Assembly (NCBI RefSeq): GCF_946886105.1
Contig: NZ_CAMPHV010000026.1
Location: 3,374 to 67,373 of the forward strand
Reading direction: 5' to 3'
From: an uncultured Pseudomonas sp.
Lineage (GTDB): Bacteria; Pseudomonadota; Gammaproteobacteria; Pseudomonadales; Pseudomonadaceae
DNA: 64,000 nucleotides
Shown: in pieces, positions 32,474 through 42,549 of the stretch
Layout of the letters: the number at the start of each line of letters is the position of its first letter
Position numbering within the stretch: position 1 is the stretch's first letter
Made by a program: the position numbers and the translations under genes
The notes under the pieces: generated by a model
Seen by the model: the letters and a program-made list of their open reading frames with translations, nothing else
Database searches by the model: none
What the model was told of the DNA's origin: nothing

Positions 32474-35185
32474 TCAAAAGCTGATGTGGTTGGCTTCGGT
32501 TTTCTGGCCGTTGGCGTCCGACAGCTGCTGGACGATGGCTTCCTGCAGGCGGGTGCAGAGCTCCGGGTCGGATAGCGGCTGGTTATGCGCGTCGGTGACG
32601 AAGAATACGTCCTCCACCCGCTCGCCGAGGGTGGCGATCTTGGCGTTCTGCAGCGACAGGTCGAAGTCGAGGAAGATGCGCCCGACGCGTGCCAGCAGCC
32701 CGGGGCGATCCGGTGCGGTCAGTTCGAGAATGGTCACCGGCCGATTGGCATCGTTATGGATAGTCACCCGCGGGGCGAAGGCGAAATGCTTGAGCTGGCG
32801 CGGTACCCGGCGCTGGATAATGCTCGGGTACTCGTCGGGATTTTTCAGGGCGTCGATCAGGCCCTGGCGGATCTGCTTGATCCGTGCTGGGTTGTCGCCG
32901 ATGGAGTCGCCTTCCGCTTCCAGCACTATGTAGGTGTCGAGGGTGAATTGGCTGGTCGAGGTGAGAATCCGCGCGTCGTGAATGCTCAGGTTGAGCTGCG
33001 CCATGGCAGCCACGGTCACGGCGAAGAAATCATGCTGATCCTGTGCGTAGATGAAAATCTGGGTGCCGCCTTCGAACTCGCGCTGAGTGGTTTCCTTGAT
33101 CAGCACCAGCGGGTTGCCGTCGTTGGGGTGCTGGAGGATCGCCTCGGTGTGCCAGACCACATCGCTGGCGCTATGGCGCAGAAAGTAGTCGTCGCCGAGT
33201 TGCGACCAAAGCTGTTCGGCGTCGTCCGGGTCGGTGCCGCCGCGCACCAGGATGTCGAGCGCCGCGCTTTGGGTCAGGCGGATCTGCTCTTCGCGGTCCA
33301 GCGGGTTTTCCAGGCCGCGGCGCAGGGCGCGCTTGGTCTCGGTGTAGAGCTGGCGCAGCAGGCTGGCGCGCCAGGAGTTCCACAGCGTCGGGTTGGTGGC
33401 GTTGATGTCGGCCACGGTCAGCACGTAGATATAGTCCAAGCGGGTTTGGTCGCCGACCAGGCGGGCGAAATCGAAAATCACCTGGGGGTCGGAGAGGTCC
33501 TTGCGCTGGGCGGTGGTCGACATCACCAGGTGGTTTTGCACCAGCCAGACGATCAGCTTGGTGTCCCAGTTCGGCAGTTGATGGCGTACGCAAAAGGCTT
33601 CGGCGTCCACCGCGCCGAGCGCCGAGTGATCGCCGCCGCGGCCCTTGCCGATGTCGTGGTAAAGGCCTGCGAGGTAGATCAATTCCGGTTTGGGCAGCTT
33701 GCCGATGCGCTTGCTGGCCAGCGGGAATTTTTCCGACATCTGGGTGTTCTGCGTGTACTGCAGTTTGCGCAGGTGCTTGATCAGGTTGAGGGTGTGCGCA
33801 TCGACCGTATAGATGTGGAACAGGTCGTGCTGCATCTGCCCGACGATCAGGCCGAACTCCGGCAGGTAGCGGCCGAGGATGCCGTAGCGGTTCATTCGGC
33901 GCAGGTTGCGGTGGATGCCCTGTTCGCATTTGAACAGCTCGATGAACAGGCTGGTGTTGCGGATATCGCGACGGAAATCGTCGTCGATCAGGTGGCGGTG
34001 GTCGCGCAGCAGGCGAATGCTGTCGGCGCACACGCCGTTGATCTCCGGGTGCTGGGCCATCAGCACGAAGATTTCCAGAATGGCGAACGGGGTACGTTTG
34101 AACACGTTCGGGTGGGTGACTTCGATATAGCCGTTGCGCAGTTGGAAGCGGCTGTTGAGTTGCGTGGCGGGGCTGCTTTCGCCGGCGCGGAGGATCTGTT
34201 CTTCGAAGTGCTGATTGATCAGGTCGCTCAGCTCGGCGATGCTCATGATCACCCGGTAGTACTTCTGCATGAAGCGCTCGACCGCGAGCTTGGCGTCGCC
34301 GTCTTCGAAGCCCAGCAGGCTGGCGATGGCGCGCTGGTGGTCGAACAGCAAGCGGTCTTCGGCGCGGCCGGCGAGCATGTGCAGCGCATAGCGCACCTTC
34401 CATAGGAAGTCCTGGGAGGCGGCGAGCAGGGCGTATTCGCTTTCCAGGAGAAAGTCCTGGCCGAGCATGGCGTGCAGATTGAGGGTGCCGAAATGCCGGC
34501 GCGCGACCCAGAGAATGGTCTGGATATCGCGCAAACCGCCGGGCGAGCCTTTGACGTTGGGCTCCAGGTTGTATTCGGTGTCGTTGTACTTGGCGTGACG
34601 AGCCCGCTGCTCTTCGCGCTTGGCCAGGAAGAACTGCTTGCTCGGCCACATGTGCTCGCTGGCGGTGACCGCCTGCATACGTTGGCGCAGGCGTTCGGGA
34701 CCGGCGATGGTGCGGCTTTCCATCAGGTTGGTGACCACTGTCAGGTCGGCGCGGGCCTCTTCGGCGCACTCGTCCACCGAACGCACGCTTTGGCCGACTT
34801 CCAGGCCGATATCCCAGAGCAGGGTGAGAAAGGATTCTATGGGCTCGCGGAAGGTCTCGTGGTCGGCCTTGTCCAGCAGGATCAGCAGGTCGATATCCGA
34901 GTAGGGGTGCAATTCGCCGCGACCGTAACCGCCCACCGCCAGCAGGGCGATATCGGCGTTTTCGCTCCAGTCCAGGCGCTCCCAGGCTTCGCGCAGGATC
35001 TGGTCGGTGAACCAGGCGCGGTCCTCGACCAGTTGGCGTATGTCACCGCCTTCCTTGAAGCGCGCATCGAGTATTTCATGAGCGCGGTGAATGGCCTTCT
35101 TGAAGGCGCCGATGGGGCTGGCCTTGAGAGCGAGCTCGGCCTGGAACTGTCCGCGGTCGAACAATTGGCGATCTTCCTGCGGCAT
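32474..35185 (-). CDS. glnD: Bifunctional PII uridylyltransferase/uridylyl-removing enzyme
   Basis: A 903-residue nitrogen sensor that uridylylates PII when glutamine is low and removes UMP when it is high. The nucleotidyltransferase domain shows [19 protein letters not shown] with metal Asp D97 and D99. The HD hydrolase domain has [13 protein letters not shown] at about 510-522. Two C-terminal ACT domains bind glutamine, the last containing [24 protein letters not shown] sequence (here [20 protein letters not shown]). The length is normal (about 890-900). Upstream lies a 199-bp palindrome that separates it from map. Confidence 0.96.
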   Translation of the reverse strand: MPQEDRQLFDRGQFQAELALKASPIGAFKKAIHRAHEILDARFKEGGDIRQLVEDRAWFTDQILREAWERLDWSENADIALLAVGGYGRGELHPYSDIDLLILLDKADHETFREPIESFLTLLWDIGLEVGQSVRSVDECAEEARADLTVVTNLMESRTIAGPERLRQRMQAVTASEHMWPSKQFFLAKREEQRARHAKYNDTEYNLEPNVKGSPGGLRDIQTILWVARRHFGTLNLHAMLGQDFLLESEYALLAASQDFLWKVRYALHMLAGRAEDRLLFDHQRAIASLLGFEDGDAKLAVERFMQKYYRVIMSIAELSDLINQHFEEQILRAGESSPATQLNSRFQLRNGYIEVTHPNVFKRTPFAILEIFVLMAQHPEINGVCADSIRLLRDHRHLIDDDFRRDIRNTSLFIELFKCEQGIHRNLRRMNRYGILGRYLPEFGLIVGQMQHDLFHIYTVDAHTLNLIKHLRKLQYTQNTQMSEKFPLASKRIGKLPKPELIYLAGLYHDIGKGRGGDHSALGAVDAEAFCVRHQLPNWDTKLIVWLVQNHLVMSTTAQRKDLSDPQVIFDFARLVGDQTRLDYIYVLTVADINATNPTLWNSWRASLLRQLYTETKRALRRGLENPLDREEQIRLTQSAALDILVRGGTDPDDAEQLWSQLGDDYFLRHSASDVVWHTEAILQHPNDGNPLVLIKETTQREFEGGTQIFIYAQDQHDFFAVTVAAMAQLNLSIHDARILTSTSQFTLDTYIVLEAEGDSIGDNPARIKQIRQGLIDALKNPDEYPSIIQRRVPRQLKHFAFAPRVTIHNDANRPVTILELTAPDRPGLLARVGRIFLDFDLSLQNAKIATLGERVEDVFFVTDAHNQPLSDPELCTRLQEAIVQQLSDANGQKTEANHISF

Positions 35186-35215
35186 ACGGTGACCTTCCTT
35201 CTATCAAGTACCTAT

Positions 35216-35414
35216 CAGGCCGTTGAAAAACTACCTGCGTTGGCAATACTGCGTTAAAAGCAGCCTCGGGTGCGAGCCCAGGCTAGGCGCCCCCATCAAA
35301 ATGCTCATTTACAGCACGTAAAGTCGAGTGCGACCCCAGTCGCTTTTTCGGCTGTTTTTGTGGGGGCGCCTAGTCCTTGTCTTGCCTGCCTCGCCTACGT
35401 TTTTCAACGGCCTG
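35216..35414. repeat. 199-bp nested palindromic element
   Basis: The ends CAGGCCGTTGAAAAAC (35216-35231) and GTTTTTCAACGGCCTG (35399-35414) are exact 16-bp inverted repeats. Inner arms CTAGGCGCCCCCATCAAAA and TTTTTGTGGGGGCGCCTAG pair as well. The midpoint reads TTTAC-agcac-GTAAA (35308-35322). It lies between map (stop at 35436) and glnD (start 35185), so its hairpin would form in any map-glnD transcript. No gene lies in this gap. Confidence 0.78.
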
Positions 35415-35435
35415 CTATAGGTGCGGGCGCGACGA

Positions 35436-36218
35436 TCAGGCCGAGGTGCGGGCGATGGTGTCGTCGTTGCGCAGGGTGAATATCTCGTAACCATCGGCGG
35501 TAACCAGGATGGTGTGCTCCCACTGGGCGGAGAGTTTGCGGTCCTTGGTGATCGCGGTCCAGCCGTCGCCGAGCAGGCGGGTTTCCGCGCGACCCTGGTT
35601 GATCATTGGCTCGATGGTGAAGGTCATGCCTTCCTTCAGTTCCATGCCGGTGCCGGCACGGCCGTAATGCAGCACCTGCGGCTCTTCATGGAACACCGCG
35701 CCGATGCCATGGCCGCAATATTCGCGCACCACCGAGAAACCGTTCTTCTCGGCATGCTTCTGGATCACTTCGCCGATATCGCCGAGGCGTGCGCCCGGCT
35801 TGACCAGCTCGATGCCCTTGTACATGCATTCCTGGGTGATCTTGGCCAGGCGCTCGGCCCACTCGGGTACTTTGCCGACCATGAACATCTTGCTGGTGTC
35901 GCCGTGGTAGCCGTCCTTGATCACGGTGATGTCGATGTTCAGCACATCGCCGTCTTTCAAAGGCTTTTCGTTGGGGATGCCGTGGCAAACCACATGGTTG
36001 ACCGAGGTGCAGATCGACTTGGGGAAGCCTTTATAGTTGAGCGGTGCGGGGATGGCCTGTTGCACGTCGACTATATAGTTGTGGCAGATGCGATCCAGCT
36101 CTTCGGTGGTCACGCCGGGCTTGACGTGTTCGCCGATCATTTCCAGCACCTCGGCGGCCAGGCGGCCGGCCACGCGCATTTTCTCGATTTCAGCGGGCGT
36201 TTTGATGGTGACGGTCAT
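35436..36218 (-). CDS. map: Methionine aminopeptidase, type I
   Basis: A 260-residue dimetal enzyme that removes the initiator Met from nascent proteins. All five metal ligands are found: D96 (NIDITVIKDG), D107 (GDTSKMF), H170 (CGHGIGAVFHEEP), E203 (TIEPMINQG) and E234 (QWEHTILVT), with the conserved H79 in VVCHGIP. They align one position before the E. coli numbering. It is divergent from rpsB, the universal proteobacterial arrangement. The 273-bp gap between them carries a repeat and the rpsB leader. Confidence 0.97.
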   Translation of the reverse strand: MTVTIKTPAEIEKMRVAGRLAAEVLEMIGEHVKPGVTTEELDRICHNYIVDVQQAIPAPLNYKGFPKSICTSVNHVVCHGIPNEKPLKDGDVLNIDITVIKDGYHGDTSKMFMVGKVPEWAERLAKITQECMYKGIELVKPGARLGDIGEVIQKHAEKNGFSVVREYCGHGIGAVFHEEPQVLHYGRAGTGMELKEGMTFTIEPMINQGRAETRLLGDGWTAITKDRKLSAQWEHTILVTADGYEIFTLRNDDTIARTSA

Positions 36219-36260
36219 CTGGGGTCTCTGGGCAAGCGGAAAAAGGAAGCTATGTTAGCA

Positions 36261-36319
36261 GCTTCAAGCCGCAAGCCATAAGCCGCAAGCGCGAGCCAGC
36301 CGCTCTTGTGGCTTGAAGC
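36261..36319. repeat. AAGCCGCAAGC-type inverted repeat
   Basis: GCTTCAAGCCGCAAG (36261-36275) faces CTTGTGGCTTGAAGC (36305-36319), with a further AAGCCGCAAGC unit between them. It is the same family as the repeats at 106-125 and 55715-55768. It ends about 27 bases before the likely -10 element of rpsB. Confidence 0.6.
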
Positions 36320-36345
36320 CTGTAGCTTACGGCCACCTTTTGTGA

Positions 36346-36492
36346 TATAAAACGCGCCGCTTTACGGGCTGTAGGCTCGAAAGCATAAACCCACACACGT
36401 ATCGACACGGTTTCCTGGGTGCCTTGCGGCAAGTTCGCTGGGTTGGAAATTGGGATGCGTGGAGGCCTAACCCGACTTATCAAGGAACTATC
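36346..36492 (+). promoter_or_regulatory. Likely rpsB promoter -10 element and structured leader
   Basis: TATAAA at 36346-36351 is a strong -10 element, with no clear -35. The transcript would carry a leader of about 135 bases before the rpsB ATG at 36493. In gammaproteobacteria the rpsB-tsf leader is known to bind S2 for autogenous repression, so this leader is a candidate for the same control. I see several short GC-rich stems (for example around gccttgcggcaagttc) but cannot fold it reliably. Confidence 0.5.
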
Positions 36493-37236
36493 ATGTCCCA
36501 AGTCAATATGCGCGATATGCTGAAGGCCGGTGTGCACTTCGGCCACCAGACCCGTTACTGGAACCCGAAAATGGGTAAATACATTTTCGGCGCACGTAAC
36601 AAGATCCACATCATCAACCTTGAAAAAACCCTGCCGATGTTCAACGACGCGCTGTCGTTCGTTGAGAAACTGGCTTCGGGCAAAAACAAGATTCTGTTCG
36701 TCGGCACCAAACGTTCCGCTGGCAAGATCGTTCGCGAAGAAGCGGCCCGTTGCGGTTCGCCGTTCGTCGATCACCGCTGGTTGGGCGGCATGCTGACCAA
36801 CTACAAAACCATCCGCGCCTCGATCAAGCGTCTGCGTGATCTGGAAGTTCAGTCCCAGGACGGTACTTTCTCCAAGCTGACCAAGAAAGAAGCCCTGATG
36901 CGCACCCGCGATCTGGAAAAACTGGATCGCAGCCTGGGCGGTATCAAGGATATGGGCGGCCTGCCGGACGCTCTGTTCGTGATCGACGTCGATCACGAGC
37001 GCATTGCTATCACCGAAGCCAACAAGCTGGGTATCCCGGTTATTGGCGTGGTCGATACCAACAGCAGCCCTGAAGGCGTTGACTACATTATCCCGGGTAA
37101 CGACGACGCCATCCGCGCCATCCAGCTGTACATGGGCGCTATGGCCGATGCAGTGGTGCGTGGTCGCAACAACGTCGCTGGCGGCACCGGCGAGTTCGTC
37201 GAGCAAGCGCCGGCTGCTGAAGCGGCTGAAGGCTGA
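36493..37236 (+). CDS. rpsB: 30S ribosomal protein S2
   Basis: A 247-residue S2 protein, beginning [20 protein letters not shown]. The family signatures [56 protein letters not shown] and [21 protein letters not shown] are all present. S2 joins the 30S subunit late and holds S1 near the mRNA exit. AAGGAAC before the ATG is the ribosome site. A terminator separates it from tsf, so tsf must be reached by partial readthrough or from its own promoter. Confidence 0.98.
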   Translation: MSQVNMRDMLKAGVHFGHQTRYWNPKMGKYIFGARNKIHIINLEKTLPMFNDALSFVEKLASGKNKILFVGTKRSAGKIVREEAARCGSPFVDHRWLGGMLTNYKTIRASIKRLRDLEVQSQDGTFSKLTKKEALMRTRDLEKLDRSLGGIKDMGGLPDALFVIDVDHERIAITEANKLGIPVIGVVDTNSSPEGVDYIIPGNDDAIRAIQLYMGAMADAVVRGRNNVAGGTGEFVEQAPAAEAAEG

Positions 37237-37267
37237 GTCACTAACGCCTGGCGTTGACTCAGTACGC

Positions 37268-37292
37268 AAAAAGGGGGCTAGGCCCCCTTTTT
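37268..37292 (+). terminator. Intrinsic terminator/attenuator between rpsB and tsf
   Basis: AAAAAGGGGGC-tag-GCCCCCTTTTT is an 11-bp perfect stem 32 bases after the rpsB stop. A comparable attenuator lies between these genes in other gammaproteobacteria, to my knowledge, and sets their ratio. Confidence 0.88.
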
Positions 37293-37422
37293 GCCACTCT
37301 GGAAACGCTGTCGGTCTGTTTTCGCAGTTGGGTTCACGCGTTAGCCGGCAGCTGTTTTAAAGAATTGAACGCCCGCCAAGTCGGGTGGAATGGTTGAAAA
37401 CCTATCCAAGAGGATTTTGAAA

Positions 37423-38292
37423 ATGGCAGAGATTACTGCGGCGTTGGTCAAAGAACTGCGCGAGCGTACCGGCGAAGGCATGATGGATTGCAAAAAGGCC
37501 TTGACCAAGGCTGGCGGCGACATCGAAAAAGCCATTGACGACATGCGTGCTTCCGGCGCGATCAAAGCCGCCAAGAAGGCCGGCAACATCGCCGCTGAAG
37601 GCGCTATCGGGGTCAAGGTTGCCGACGACGGCAAATCCGCCGTGATCCTGGAAGTCAACTCGCAGACCGACTTCCTGGCTCTGCAGGACGACTTCAAGAA
37701 CTTCGTCACCAGCAGTGTCGAAAAAGCTTTCGCCGATAAACTGACCGACGCAGCTCCGCTGATCGCCGCTCAGGAAGCCGCGCGCGAAGCGCTGGTGGCC
37801 AAAGTGGGCGAGAACGTCAACATCCGTCGTCTGGCCCGCGTTGAAGGCGACGTGGTCAATGCTTACCTGCACGGCAACAAGATCGGCGTGGTCGTGGTCC
37901 TGAAAGGCGGTAACGCCGAGCTGGCCAAAGACATCGCTATGCACGTTGCGGCGAGCAACCCTGAGTTCCTGCTGCCGTCGGAAGTCTCCGCAGATGCCAT
38001 CGAACGCGAGAAAGGCGTGTTCCTGAGCCTCAACGAAGACAAGATCAAAGGCAAGCCGGCTGAAATCGTCGAGAAGATGGTTGCGGGCCGTATCCAGAAG
38101 TTCCTCGCCGAAGCCAGCCTGGTCGAGCAAGCCTTCGTCAAGGATCCGGAAGTCAAGGTCGGCGCCCTGGCCAAGAAAGCTGGTGCTGAAATCGTTTCCT
38201 TCACCCGCTTCCAGGTGGGCGAGGGCATCGAGAAGCCGGCTGACAACTTTGCTGAAGAAGTTGCCGCACAACTGGCTGCCAGCAAGCAGTAA
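37423..38292 (+). CDS. tsf: Elongation factor Ts
   Basis: A 289-residue guanine-exchange factor that recycles EF-Tu. The start MAEITAALVKELRERTGEGM with MMDCKKAL is the N-terminal UBA-like domain. EVNSQTDFLAL (about 75-85) carries the TDF motif that displaces Mg and nucleotide in EF-Tu. The ATG at 37423 is chosen for AGAGGA eight bases upstream. An earlier in-frame ATG at 37390 lacks a site. The length matches P. aeruginosa EF-Ts. Confidence 0.98.
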   Translation: MAEITAALVKELRERTGEGMMDCKKALTKAGGDIEKAIDDMRASGAIKAAKKAGNIAAEGAIGVKVADDGKSAVILEVNSQTDFLALQDDFKNFVTSSVEKAFADKLTDAAPLIAAQEAAREALVAKVGENVNIRRLARVEGDVVNAYLHGNKIGVVVVLKGGNAELAKDIAMHVAASNPEFLLPSEVSADAIEREKGVFLSLNEDKIKGKPAEIVEKMVAGRIQKFLAEASLVEQAFVKDPEVKVGALAKKAGAEIVSFTRFQVGEGIEKPADNFAEEVAAQLAASKQ

Positions 38293-38313
38293 GACGTTTA
38301 TAGTGTTGCCCCG

Positions 38314-38349
38314 AAGAGGCTGCCCGCTCACGCGCGCGGCCTCTTTTTC
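38314..38349 (+). terminator. Intrinsic terminator after tsf
   Basis: AAGAGGC (38314-38320) pairs with GCCTCTT (38339-38345) across a GC-rich loop that adds CGC/GCG pairs. It is followed by TTT, 22 bases after the tsf stop. pyrH begins 114 bases further on. Confidence 0.72.
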
Positions 38350-38365
38350 AAACTAGAGGGATGCT

Positions 38366-38429
38366 CGGCGCGTCGCGCCGGGACTTCGAGCGCTACGAGG
38401 CGCTCGATGATACGGGCCGCCAAGGCCCG
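38366..38429 (+). promoter_or_regulatory. Three tandem hairpins in the pyrH leader
   Basis: In 64 bases three stems follow one another: CGGCGcgtcgCGCCG (38366-38380), CGAGCGC-tacgag-GCGCTCG (38387-38406) and CGGGCC-gccaa-GGCCCG (38413-38429). They end 34 bases before the pyrH start and leave the ribosome site GCAGGAG single-stranded. A structured leader or regulatory RNA segment is plausible. No known RNA family is recognised. Confidence 0.45.
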
Positions 38430-38462
38430 CAAAAGCATTCAACGCCGCAGGAGAGACTGGTA

Positions 38463-39206
38463 ATGGCTCAGCAGATGAGTGGTCGTCAACCGCGCTACAA
38501 GCGCATTCTGCTCAAACTCAGCGGCGAGGCCCTGATGGGGTCTGAAGATTTCGGCATCGATCCCAAGGTTCTCGATCGCATGGCTCTGGAAGTCGGTCAG
38601 CTGGTCGGCATCGGCGTGCAGGTCGGTCTGGTGATTGGTGGCGGTAACCTGTTCCGCGGCGCCGCACTGTCGGCCGCGGGTATGGATCGGGTCACCGGCG
38701 ATCACATGGGAATGCTGGCCACCGTAATGAACGCCCTGGCCATGCGCGACGCCCTGGAGCGTTCGAATATCCCGGCGATCGTGATGTCGGCGATTTCCAT
38801 GGTCGGCGTGACCGATCATTACGACCGGCGCAAGGCGCTGCGTCATCTGAAAACCGGTGAGGTGGTGATTTTCGCCGCTGGCACTGGCAATCCGTTCTTC
38901 ACCACCGACTCGGCTGCCTGCCTGCGGGCCATCGAGATCGATGCCGATGTGGTGCTGAAGGCGACCAAGGTGGATGGCGTGTACACCGCCGATCCGTTCA
39001 AAGACCCGCATGCGGAGAAGTTCGATCGTCTGACTTACGATGAAGTGTTGGACCGTAAGCTGGGCGTGATGGATCTGACGGCCATTTGTTTGTGCCGCGA
39101 TCACAATATGCCGCTACGTGTCTTCAATATGAATAAACCCGGTGCCTTGCTGAATATCGTGGTGGGCGGCGCCGAAGGTACTCTGATCGAGGAAGATGCA
39201 AAATGA
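38463..39206 (+). CDS. pyrH: UMP kinase
   Basis: A 247-residue hexameric kinase of the amino-acid kinase fold, making UDP from UMP. Signatures: [20 protein letters not shown] at the N-terminus, [36 protein letters not shown] and [20 protein letters not shown]. The ATG at 38463 is preceded by GCAGGAGAGACTGGTA. Its stop overlaps the frr start by four bases (39203-39206). A frame running open upstream to 38361 reads through the hairpin leader and is not coding. Confidence 0.97.
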   Translation: MAQQMSGRQPRYKRILLKLSGEALMGSEDFGIDPKVLDRMALEVGQLVGIGVQVGLVIGGGNLFRGAALSAAGMDRVTGDHMGMLATVMNALAMRDALERSNIPAIVMSAISMVGVTDHYDRRKALRHLKTGEVVIFAAGTGNPFFTTDSAACLRAIEIDADVVLKATKVDGVYTADPFKDPHAEKFDRLTYDEVLDRKLGVMDLTAICLCRDHNMPLRVFNMNKPGALLNIVVGGAEGTLIEEDAK

Positions 39207-39760
39207 TCAATGAGATCAAGAAAGACGCCCAAGAGCGCATGCAGAAAAGCCTGGAGTCGTTGACTCACGCATTCAGCCGGATTCGCACCGGTCAGGCACA
39301 CCCGAGCATTCTCGGTGGTGTGATGGTGCCTTACTACGGCGCCGATACGCCGCTGAATCAGGTCGCCAGCGTCACCGTCAAGGATGCCCGGACCCTGCAG
39401 GTCGTGGCTTTCGAGCGCAATATGCTATCCGCCGTCGACAAGGCGATCCAGAGCTCCGGTCTGGGCTTCAACCCGACCAACCTGGGCGAACTGCTGCTGA
39501 TCTCCATGCCGGCTCTGACCGAGGAAACCCGCAAGGGCTTCACCAAGCAGGCGCGCGATGCGGCGGAAGATGGTCGTGTGGCCGTGCGCAATATTCGCCG
39601 CGATGCCTTGAGTCAATTGAAGGATCTGGTCAAAGAGAAAGAGATCAGTGAAGACGAAGAGCGTCGTGCTGCGGATGATATCCAGAAGCTCACCGACAAG
39701 TTCGTGGCGGAAATCGAAGTAGCCGTGAAGCAGAAAGAAGCGGATCTGATGGCTGTTTAA
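39203..39760 (+). CDS. frr: Ribosome recycling factor
   Basis: A 185-residue factor that splits post-termination ribosomes with EF-G. It has the standard three-helix bundle sequence: [60 protein letters not shown] and [13 protein letters not shown]. The length is exact for the family. It overlaps pyrH by four bases, so it is translationally coupled. uppS follows after 16 bp. Confidence 0.98.
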   Translation: MINEIKKDAQERMQKSLESLTHAFSRIRTGQAHPSILGGVMVPYYGADTPLNQVASVTVKDARTLQVVAFERNMLSAVDKAIQSSGLGFNPTNLGELLLISMPALTEETRKGFTKQARDAAEDGRVAVRNIRRDALSQLKDLVKEKEISEDEERRAADDIQKLTDKFVAEIEVAVKQKEADLMAV

Positions 39761-39776
39761 TAGCCAGGATATCGTC

Positions 39777-40532
39777 ATGGATACTACCCGCTCAGCCGCT
39801 CAGGTGGCCGTGCCACGTCATGTGGCAATTATCATGGATGGCAATAATCGCTGGGCGAAGAAGCGCCTGCTGCCGGGAGTCGCCGGTCATAAAGCGGGCG
39901 TCGATGCGGTGCGTGCGGTCATCGAAGTGTGCGCCGAAGCGGGGGTCGAGGTGCTGACCCTGTTCGCTTTCTCCAGCGAGAACTGGCAGCGCCCGGCCGC
40001 GGAAGTGGGCGCGTTGATGGAGTTGTTCCTTGGCGCGCTCCGTCGCGAGGCGAAGAAGCTCAACGACAACGACATCAGTTTGCGCATCATCGGCGATCGC
40101 TCGCGCTTTCATCCGGAGTTGCAGGCAGCGATGCTCGATGCCGAGGCGCAGACCCGCGGCGACAAGCGCTTCGTCCTGCAGATCGCCGCCAACTATGGCG
40201 GTCAGTGGGATATCGTCCAGGCCGCCCAGCAACTGGCCCGGGATGTTCAGGCCGGCGTTTTGCAGCCGGGGGATATCACCCCTCAGCGGTTGCAAAACTG
40301 CCTAGCGACAGGCGACTTGCCGCTACCGGACCTGTGCATTCGCACCGGTGGCGAGCATCGCATCAGCAACTTTTTGCTCTGGCAACTGGCCTATAGCGAA
40401 CTGTATTTCTCTGATCTGTTCTGGCCGGACTTCAAACACGATGCCATGCGCAAGGCTCTGGCGGACTTCGCCAAACGTCAACGCCGTTTTGGTAAAACCA
40501 GTGAGCAGGTCGAAACCGAGGCGCGGGCTTAA
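39777..40532 (+). CDS. uppS: Undecaprenyl diphosphate synthase
   Basis: A 251-residue cis-prenyltransferase that makes the C55 carrier lipid for peptidoglycan and O-antigen. The catalytic Asp is D21 in IIMDGNNRWAKKR. FAFSSENWQRP, DLCIRTGGEHRISNFLLWQL and YSELYFSDLFWPDF are the other family blocks. The stop TAA shares its last base with the cdsA ATG (40532). It acts next to dxr and ispD, whose pathway supplies its substrates. Confidence 0.97.
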   Translation: MDTTRSAAQVAVPRHVAIIMDGNNRWAKKRLLPGVAGHKAGVDAVRAVIEVCAEAGVEVLTLFAFSSENWQRPAAEVGALMELFLGALRREAKKLNDNDISLRIIGDRSRFHPELQAAMLDAEAQTRGDKRFVLQIAANYGGQWDIVQAAQQLARDVQAGVLQPGDITPQRLQNCLATGDLPLPDLCIRTGGEHRISNFLLWQLAYSELYFSDLFWPDFKHDAMRKALADFAKRQRRFGKTSEQVETEARA

Positions 40533-41343
40533 TGCTTAAACAACGGATTATCACGGCGCTGGTTTTATTGCCGTTCGCTCTGGCTGGCTTCTTTCTTCTG
40601 GATGGCACCCTGTTCGCGCTGTTCATCGGTCTGGTGGTGAGTCTGGGCGGCTGGGAATGGGCGCGTCTGGCCGGTTTCGCCGCGCAATCCGCGCGGGTGG
40701 GGTACGCCCTGCTGGTCGCTGTGCTGCTTTTCGGCCTCTATCGAGTGCCGGCGTTCGCGCCTTGGCTGCTGGCGCTCGGCGTCGCCTGGTGGGCGGTGGC
40801 GACGGCGATGGTATTCAATTACCCGACCAGCAGCCGCTATTGGGGTGGTGCGATTGGCAAGTTGCTGATCGGTCTGCTGATTCTGTTGCCGGCCTGGCAA
40901 GGCTTGTTGCTGCTTAAGCAATGGCCGGAAGCGAACCTGTTGATTCTGGCGGTGATGGTGCTGGTGTGGGGGGCGGATATCGGTGCTTACTTCTCGGGTA
41001 AGCGTTTCGGCAAGCGCAAGTTGGCACCACGGGTCAGTCCCGGCAAGAGTTGGGAAGGGGTGATCGGCGGTTTGCTGACGACCCTGTCGATCTGCGTCGC
41101 TGTAGGGTTGTATCGGGGCTGGTCGGTCAGCGGTTTGCTGTTGGCCATGGCCGGCACCCTGGTGGTGGTTTTGATCTCGGTGGTCGGCGACCTCACTGAA
41201 AGCATGTTCAAGCGTCAGTCCGGGATCAAGGACAGCAGCAATCTATTGCCGGGGCATGGCGGTGTGCTCGATCGTATCGATAGCCTGACCGCGGCAATTC
41301 CGGTATTCGCCGCCTTGCTGTGGTTGTCCGGTTGGGGCGCGCA

Positions 41344-41347
<4 letters not shown>
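40532..41347 (+). CDS. cdsA: Phosphatidate cytidylyltransferase (CDP-diglyceride synthase)
   Basis: A 271-residue polytopic membrane enzyme (about seven helices) that makes CDP-diacylglycerol from phosphatidate, downstream of PlsB. The C-terminal family signature is complete at about 224-250: [20 protein letters not shown] with GVLDRIDSL. The mid-region [20 protein letters not shown] is also diagnostic. The start overlaps the uppS stop by one base, and the stop overlaps the dxr GTG by two bases. Confidence 0.96.

Positions 41348-42548
<1,201 letters not shown>

Positions 42549-42549
<1 letters not shown>

Noticed and set aside
33171..34769. 532-codon minus-strand frame
   Set aside because: It is a second frame on the same strand inside glnD, rich in Arg and Pro. 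glnD itself is fully conserved.
41320..41343. Upstream in-frame extension of dxr
   Set aside because: It lies inside cdsA. GTG at 41344 overlaps the cdsA stop and matches the known SRPQ start.
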